Notes under the pieces: model-generated
Told to the model about the DNA's origin: nothing
The model's database searches: none
What the model saw: only the letters and a program-made list of their open reading frames with translations
DNA from: Providencia alcalifaciens
GTDB taxonomy: Bacteria; Pseudomonadota; Gammaproteobacteria; Enterobacterales; Enterobacteriaceae
Direction of reading: 5' to 3'
Length of the DNA: 64,000 bases
Assembly: GCA_025961275.1 (NCBI GenBank)
Contig: JAOQNJ010000001.1
Location: 889,353 to 953,352 of the forward strand
Shown here: piece by piece, positions 59,505 through 64,000 of the stretch
Layout of the letters: each line of letters opens with the position of its first letter
Position numbering within the stretch: position 1 is the first letter of the stretch
Program-made: the position numbers and the translations under genes

Positions 59505-60464
59505 TTAATTCAGGCAGCTCGCATATTGATTCGACAGTTGTGTTAAAAACTGCATATAGCTATCTGGTCCTATTTCCAGCCCACTACCAAGTGGATCGAG
59601 AGTACCCATTTTGACTCCCGTATTCTTTGCTACGCTCTCTATAACGGTCGGCCTGAATTGTGGTTCAGCAAAAACACATTCTGCTTTATGCTGAACCAAT
59701 TGAGTTCGTATTTGATGTAATTTCTGAGCACCAGGCTGTATTTCTGGGTTTATCGTAAAATGCCCCAAAGGAGCCAATTGATAGTGTTTTTCAAAGTAGC
59801 CGTAAGCATCGTGAAAAACAAAATAGCCCTTGTTTTTGACTGGTGCCAAAATATTAACAATATTCTTATCATTTTGCGTCATTTTTTCATTGAATTTACG
59901 TAGGTTTACGTCCAGTTTTTCTTTCTGGTCAGGATAAAGCACTACTAAACGCTCATGAATGTCTAACGCAGCTTTTTTTGCTATCTCTGGTGACAACCAG
60001 ATATGCATATTATACTCACCATGATGATGATGTTCGTGATCATCATCATGATTAGCTTCATCGGCATGATTATGACCATGTTCATCCTCTTCTTTACCGG
60101 TCATCAGTAACGGTTTGATATTTGCCTGCTCAGCTAACGCTAGACGTTTATCCGGCGGTAATGCCTTGAGTGGCTTATCTAAAAACATTTCCATGTCAGG
60201 CCCAACCCAAACAAATAGATCTGCCTGTTTAATTTTTTTCAAATCAGAAGGTTTAAGTGCATAATCATGAGGAGATGAACCATCAGGCAACAAAACTTGA
60301 GTACCGGTCACACCATCTGCGATACCCGCTGCAATAAAGGCTAGTGGGCGAATAGATGTCACAACATCTGCATTAGCAACTGATACCATGCTTGAGCTGA
60401 TCACTGATGCTGCCACAGCTGCAAAAAAAAATTTCTGAGCATTGAATTTAGATTTATGTATCAT
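59505..60464 (-). CDS. znuA: zinc ABC transporter substrate-binding protein ZnuA
   Basis: 319 residues. Signal peptide (about 1-33) ending SVANA, then a cluster A-I zinc-binding fold with His ligands in the SSPHDYALKPSDL segment, MHIWLSP and FHDAYGYF, and a His/Asp-rich flexible loop (about 128-152: DEHGHNHADE then HEHHHH). Captures periplasmic Zn for ZnuBC. ATG at 60464 is chosen because the longer frame to 60512 runs through the Zur box. Confidence 0.95.
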   Translation of the reverse strand: MIHKSKFNAQKFFFAAVAASVISSSMVSVANADVVTSIRPLAFIAAGIADGVTGTQVLLPDGSSPHDYALKPSDLKKIKQADLFVWVGPDMEMFLDKPLKALPPDKRLALAEQANIKPLLMTGKEEDEHGHNHADEANHDDDHEHHHHGEYNMHIWLSPEIAKKAALDIHERLVVLYPDQKEKLDVNLRKFNEKMTQNDKNIVNILAPVKNKGYFVFHDAYGYFEKHYQLAPLGHFTINPEIQPGAQKLHQIRTQLVQHKAECVFAEPQFRPTVIESVAKNTGVKMGTLDPLGSGLEIGPDSYMQFLTQLSNQYASCLN

Positions 60465-60492
60465 TGACGTCTTTTTCCGTGATTTTAACTTT

Positions 60493-60512
60493 GAAATGTT
60501 ATAATATAACAC
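60493..60512. promoter_or_regulatory. Zur box between znuA and znuCB
   Basis: GAAATGTTATAATATAACAC is a close match to the enterobacterial Zur consensus GAAATGTTATANTATAACATTTC (the right arm is partly changed). It lies in the 76-bp divergent promoter, able to control both transcripts. Confidence 0.88.
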
Positions 60513-60540
60513 AACATAAATTCTGCAAGATGTTTTTCAT

Positions 60541-61308
60541 ATGCAACCATTACTGAATTTAAATAAAATTTCTGTTTCTTTTGGTGAGAAACTTGTCCTC
60601 AGAGACGTCACTTTTGACCTAAATAAAGGCGATATCGTGACTCTTTTAGGCCCCAATGGTGCAGGTAAATCAACTATCGTCCGTGTAGTATTGGGCCTTT
60701 TAACACCTACTTCTGGAACTGTTGAACGCCTGCCTTCACTATCCATTGGCTATGTACCACAAAAATTGCACTTAGATAGCACGCTACCGTTAACCGTTAA
60801 GCGGTTTTTAATGCTAAAACCGGGTGTTCGTACCGAGCAATTATTACCAGCTCTAGAGCGAGTTAAAGCGACTCACTTGCTTGGGCAACCTATGCAAAAA
60901 TTGTCTGGTGGAGAAACACAGCGTGTGTTACTTGCACGAGCATTACTCAACAAACCGGACCTACTAGTGCTTGATGAGCCAGCTCAAGGAGTTGATATTA
61001 CTGGGCAAGTCGCTCTTTATGACTTGATTAATCAATTACGCACTGAACTCGGTTGTGCCGTATTAATGGTCTCCCATGATCTTCATTTAGTCATGGCGAA
61101 AACAGATAAAGTGCTGTGCATTAACGGCCATATTTGCTGTTCTGGAACACCTGACGTGGTGTCAAATCATCCTGAATTTGTAGCGATGTTTGGATACCGT
61201 GGCGCATCACAATTGGGTGTTTATCGCCATCACCACAATCACCAACACGATTTAGAAGGTAACGTTGTGACAACTCATACACATAGCAAGGAATGTCAAC
61301 ATGATTGA
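60541..61308 (+). CDS. znuC: zinc ABC transporter ATPase ZnuC
   Basis: 255 residues. Walker [10 protein letters not shown] (about 37), ABC signature [16 protein letters not shown], Walker [13 protein letters not shown] and H-loop [10 protein letters not shown] are intact. The C-terminus is rich in His ([21 protein letters not shown]), as also in E. coli ZnuC, suggesting a zinc-sensing tail. Overlaps znuB by 8 bases. Confidence 0.96.
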   Translation: MQPLLNLNKISVSFGEKLVLRDVTFDLNKGDIVTLLGPNGAGKSTIVRVVLGLLTPTSGTVERLPSLSIGYVPQKLHLDSTLPLTVKRFLMLKPGVRTEQLLPALERVKATHLLGQPMQKLSGGETQRVLLARALLNKPDLLVLDEPAQGVDITGQVALYDLINQLRTELGCAVLMVSHDLHLVMAKTDKVLCINGHICCSGTPDVVSNHPEFVAMFGYRGASQLGVYRHHHNHQHDLEGNVVTTHTHSKECQHD

Positions 61309-62086
61309 GTTGCTGTTACCTGGTTGGATAGCAGGTACATTATTAGCTATTGCGGCAGGTCCACTAGGGTCATTTGTTGTGTGGCGTCGAATGTCCTATT
61401 TTGGTGATACTCTCGCGCATGCTTCGCTATTAGGCGTTGCCTTCGGTTTACTGCTCAATATCAATCCCTTCTATGCCGTAATCACAGTGACTTTACTGTT
61501 AGCTATAATTTTAGTTTGGCTAGAGCGGAGACCTCAGCTGGCTGTTGATACCTTATTAGGCATCATGGCTCATAGTTCGCTATCGCTAGGTTTAGTTGTA
61601 GTCAGTTTAATGGCTAATGTACGCGTTGATTTAATGGCCTATCTTTTTGGTGACCTACTTTCTGTGTCTTACGAAGATATCATCACCATTTTAATTGGTG
61701 TCATTGTTGTCTGTGGTTTATTGGTTTGGCGCTGGAGAGCACTTCTTTCGATGACAGTTAACCAAGAATTAGCCTTTGTAGACGGCATTAATATTCAACG
61801 TTTACGCTTATTACTGATGTTAGTAACAGCGTTAACGATTGGTATTGCAATGAAATTTGTTGGCGCTTTAATCATTACTTCTCTACTGATTATTCCTGCC
61901 GCAACTGCTCGGCGTTTTTCTAGAACTCCAGAGCAAATGGCATTCATTGCTATATTGATTGGTATGTTATCTGTGACAGGTGGGTTAACGTTCTCTGCGT
62001 TTTACGATACCCCAGCAGGCCCTTCTGTTGTATTAACGGCTTCAGTGCTATTTGTTTTTAGCTTATTTATGAAAGCAAAAAACTAG
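61301..62086 (+). CDS. znuB: zinc ABC transporter permease ZnuB
   Basis: 261 residues, about seven to eight membrane helices, ABC-3 family permease; [26 protein letters not shown] carries the loop that contacts ZnuC (core [13 protein letters not shown]). Same length as E. coli ZnuB (261). Starts within the end of znuC. Confidence 0.96.
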   Translation: MIELLLPGWIAGTLLAIAAGPLGSFVVWRRMSYFGDTLAHASLLGVAFGLLLNINPFYAVITVTLLLAIILVWLERRPQLAVDTLLGIMAHSSLSLGLVVVSLMANVRVDLMAYLFGDLLSVSYEDIITILIGVIVVCGLLVWRWRALLSMTVNQELAFVDGINIQRLRLLLMLVTALTIGIAMKFVGALIITSLLIIPAATARRFSRTPEQMAFIAILIGMLSVTGGLTFSAFYDTPAGPSVVLTASVLFVFSLFMKAKN

Positions 62087-62105
62087 CCCTTATCAAACAG
62101 TATCT

Positions 62106-62134
62106 AACCGCCCTACACTGTTTAGGGCGGTTTA
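62106..62134. terminator. terminator between znuB and ruvB
   Basis: Perfect 10-bp stem AACCGCCCTA/TAGGGCGGTT, 7-base loop, between convergent genes. Confidence 0.75.
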
Positions 62135-62245
62135 CATTCAATTATAATTAAAACACGCACCTTCTTATCCACGCATCAATTAAATAAATCGCTTATCTTT
62201 ACTATTAAGCAACTTGTCTACTCTACGTAAAAATTCGAATACGGA

Positions 62246-63256
62246 TTAAATTTCTTTTGGTGTTAAACCAAAATGTAAATAGGCTCGCGCTGTAGCCATT
62301 CGGCCACGAGGAGTTCGTTGAATAAAGCCTTGCTGAATCAAATAAGGCTCTAAAACATCTTCAATCGTTTCCCGCTCTTCACCAATTGCGGCTGCAAGGT
62401 TATCCACACCAACAGGTCCACCCATAAACTTATCTATGATCGCAACAAGTAATTTGCGGTCTAGATAATCAAAACCTGCGGCATCGACATTCAGCATGTC
62501 CAGAGCTTGATTGGCAATCAGTTCATCTATTGAGCCATTGCCTTTAACCTGCGCAAAGTCACGCACTCGGCGTAATAAGCGGTTAGTGATCCGTGGCGTA
62601 CCGCGTGAACGCATAGCAACTTGACGAGCACCTTCTTCACTAATTTCAAGCCCCATGTATTTGGCACTGCGCTTCACTATGTATTGAAGATCTTCTACTT
62701 GATAAAATTCAAGACGTTGTACAATACCAAAACGGTCACGCAGAGGTGAAGTTAACGAACCCGCTCGAGTTGTAGCACCAATCAAGGTAAAAGGAGGCAA
62801 GTCAATTTTGATTGAACGCGCCGCTGGCCCTTCACCAATCATTATATCGAGTTGGTAATCTTCCATTGCTGGATAGAGGATCTCTTCAACAACAGGAGAT
62901 AACCGATGTATTTCATCGATAAACAGCACATCATGTGGCTCTAAGTTAGTCAGCATGGCGGCTAAATCACCGGCTTTTTCGAGCACAGGTCCTGAAGTCG
63001 TGCGTAAACTCACGCCCATTTCATTTGCAACAACACCAGCAAGGGTTGTTTTACCTAATCCTGGAGGACCAAAAATTAACAGATGATCAAGGGCTTCACC
63101 ACGTAATTTGGCCGCTCGAATAAAGATTTCCATCTGCTCTTTAACTTGCGGTTGTCCGATATACTCATTGAGTAATTTCGGGCGGATCGCACGATCAATC
63201 GCTTCTTCTTCATCATGAATTACTTCGGCAGAAATTAAGCGATCAGCTTCAATCAT
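62246..63256 (-). CDS. ruvB: Holliday junction branch migration ATPase RuvB
   Basis: 336 residues (E. coli 336). Walker [10 protein letters not shown] (about 62), Walker B/DEIHRLS, sensor [19 protein letters not shown] with the Arg finger, and C-terminal winged helix (about 255-330) with [13 protein letters not shown]. Motor of branch migration with RuvA. 16 bp after ruvA, same operon. Confidence 0.98.
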   Translation of the reverse strand: MIEADRLISAEVIHDEEEAIDRAIRPKLLNEYIGQPQVKEQMEIFIRAAKLRGEALDHLLIFGPPGLGKTTLAGVVANEMGVSLRTTSGPVLEKAGDLAAMLTNLEPHDVLFIDEIHRLSPVVEEILYPAMEDYQLDIMIGEGPAARSIKIDLPPFTLIGATTRAGSLTSPLRDRFGIVQRLEFYQVEDLQYIVKRSAKYMGLEISEEGARQVAMRSRGTPRITNRLLRRVRDFAQVKGNGSIDELIANQALDMLNVDAAGFDYLDRKLLVAIIDKFMGGPVGVDNLAAAIGEERETIEDVLEPYLIQQGFIQRTPRGRMATARAYLHFGLTPKEI

Positions 63257-63272
63257 CGTTATATTCTCTCAA

Positions 63273-63890
63273 TCAGACTGCAGCACGTAAGGCATCACGG
63301 ATCAATGTCTCGCAATCACTACCCGGTTTAGCAACTTTACTTACCATACGGCTAGCTTCTTGTAACTTATAGCCCAATGATACCAGCGCAGTTGCTGCTT
63401 CAGCTTCGATATCTGCACTACTTGGAGCTTTACTGTTCACATCAGGTAATGTGATATCGCTATTTTGATTAAACAGATCGCCATTTAAACCTTTAAAGCG
63501 GTCTTTCATTTCGACTACTAAACGCTCTGCTGTTTTCTTACCGATACCCGGCAGTTTAACTAGAGAAGCAATCGCTTCTTTTTCGATAGCAGAAACAAAC
63601 TGCTGAGCAGACATACCGGATAATATTGCCAATGCCAATTTAGGGCCAACACCATTAACTTTAATCAGCTCTTTAAACAATGCACGCTCTTGTTTGTCAT
63701 TAAAACCATATAGCAATTGAGCATCTTCACGCACGACAAAATGGGTGAAAACAATGGCTTCTTGACCGATTTCAGGTAATTCATAAAAACAGGTCATAGG
63801 CATATGAACTTCATAACCAACACCATGCAGTTCTAACAAAACTATCGGAGGTTGTTTTTCTAATACAATGCCACGTAAACGACCAATCAC
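63273..63890 (-). CDS. ruvA: Holliday junction DNA helicase subunit RuvA
   Basis: 205 residues (E. coli 203). OB domain with acidic pin, two helix-hairpin-helix motifs ([15 protein letters not shown] and [19 protein letters not shown]), flexible linker and C-terminal RuvB-binding domain. GTG start at 63890, GAGG 9 bases upstream. An SOS box lies about 55-70 bp upstream. Confidence 0.97.
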   Translation of the reverse strand: MIGRLRGIVLEKQPPIVLLELHGVGYEVHMPMTCFYELPEIGQEAIVFTHFVVREDAQLLYGFNDKQERALFKELIKVNGVGPKLALAILSGMSAQQFVSAIEKEAIASLVKLPGIGKKTAERLVVEMKDRFKGLNGDLFNQNSDITLPDVNSKAPSSADIEAEAATALVSLGYKLQEASRMVSKVAKPGSDCETLIRDALRAAV

Positions 63891-63935
63891 GATGAAATCC
63901 TCAATTTATTTTCTTAATAGCGCTGTTTATACCAT

Positions 63936-63960
63936 AAAAAAGGCTGGATGCATATCCAGC
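63936..63960 (-). promoter_or_regulatory. LexA (SOS) box of ruvAB, also shaped as ruvC terminator
   Basis: On the minus strand GCTGGATATGCATCCAGC fits CTGG-N8-CCAG, close to the SOS box before E. coli ruvA (GCTGGATATCTATCCAGC). Immediately after it come six T, so the same palindrome forms a terminator-like hairpin 3 bp past the ruvC stop. Confidence 0.8.
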
Positions 63961-63962
63961 TA

Positions 63963-64000
63963 CTATCTTAATCGACCACGAGCTAATACTAATCGTGGAT
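63963..64000 (-). CDS. ruvC: crossover junction endodeoxyribonuclease RuvC, 3' end only
   Basis: The last codons read PRLVLARGRLR then TAG, matching the conserved RuvC C-terminus (E. coli ends RLNLARGRLR). The rest lies outside the window. Position upstream of ruvA agrees with the ruvC-ruvA-ruvB order. Confidence 0.85.
   Translation of the reverse strand, partial: PRLVLARGRLR

Overview
The window is about 64 kb of AT-rich gammaproteobacterial chromosome. Its gene content and order are those of the Enterobacterales, most likely Providencia (Morganellaceae). Enterobacterial blocks include fnr-uspE, pntAB, ydgH-ydgI, hrpA/azoR, ydbH-ynbE-ydbL, ldhA-hslJ, minCDE with ycgLMN, rnd-fadD-slp-tsaB-yoaA-yoaB, mdtJI, zwf/hexR-pykA, lpxM-mepM-znuACB and ruvCAB. 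A Tat-type L-amino-acid deaminase (the Proteus/Providencia/Morganella hallmark) and a tyrosine decarboxylase/TyrP pair, known from gut Providencia, support the genus. The species cannot be fixed from this window, and no tRNA, rRNA or CRISPR array was seen.

Region by region. 1-4.6 kb: a YqjI-like PadR regulator followed by a gene cut by the window edge, then tyrP and a tyrosine decarboxylase gene broken by two in-frame stops. 4.6-15 kb: quinone oxidoreductase, fnr, uspE, pntAB, ydgH and ydgI. 15.4-25.2 kb: hrpA, a frameshifted azoR, the YdbH-YnbE-YdbL phospholipid-transport set, ldhA and hslJ. 25.4-35 kb is the accessory part: grxB, a Rid protein lacking the family arginine, a 50-residue ribbon-helix-helix-like protein, chaA, a lipoprotein, L-amino-acid deaminase, a zinc-ribbon membrane protein, an IS3-family element, a truncated Sel1-repeat gene and the wreck of a phage-type integrase. 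34.9-46.4 kb: ycgN, ycgM, a lytic transglycosylase, ycgL, minCDE, rnd, fadD and slp, with a fresh IS256-family insertion (8-bp target duplication) between slp and tsaB. 46.5-64 kb: yoaA, yoaB, mdtJI, pdxK, zwf, hexR, pykA, a frameshifted immunity-like gene, lpxM, mepM, znuA, znuCB, ruvB, ruvA and the last codons of ruvC.

Regulation visible in the DNA: an FNR box in front of fnr, two HexR palindromes in the zwf/hexR gap, a Zur box between znuA and znuC, an SOS (LexA) box before ruvAB that is also shaped like the ruvC terminator, two Fur-like boxes, and many hairpin terminators. Central redox and sugar metabolism (Fnr, PntAB, LdhA, Zwf, HexR, PykA), envelope maintenance (YdbH/YnbE, LpxM, MepM, lytic transglycosylase, Slp), division-site selection (MinCDE) and recombination repair (RuvABC, YoaA) dominate.

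The most unusual aspect is gene decay. tdc, azoR, the Sel1 gene, the integrase and the immunity-like gene are all broken, while their neighbours are intact. I found no convincing new multigene system. The best leads are the inactive tyramine operon, the 31.4-34.9 kb island remnant, the small RHH-like gene, and several regulatory overlaps.
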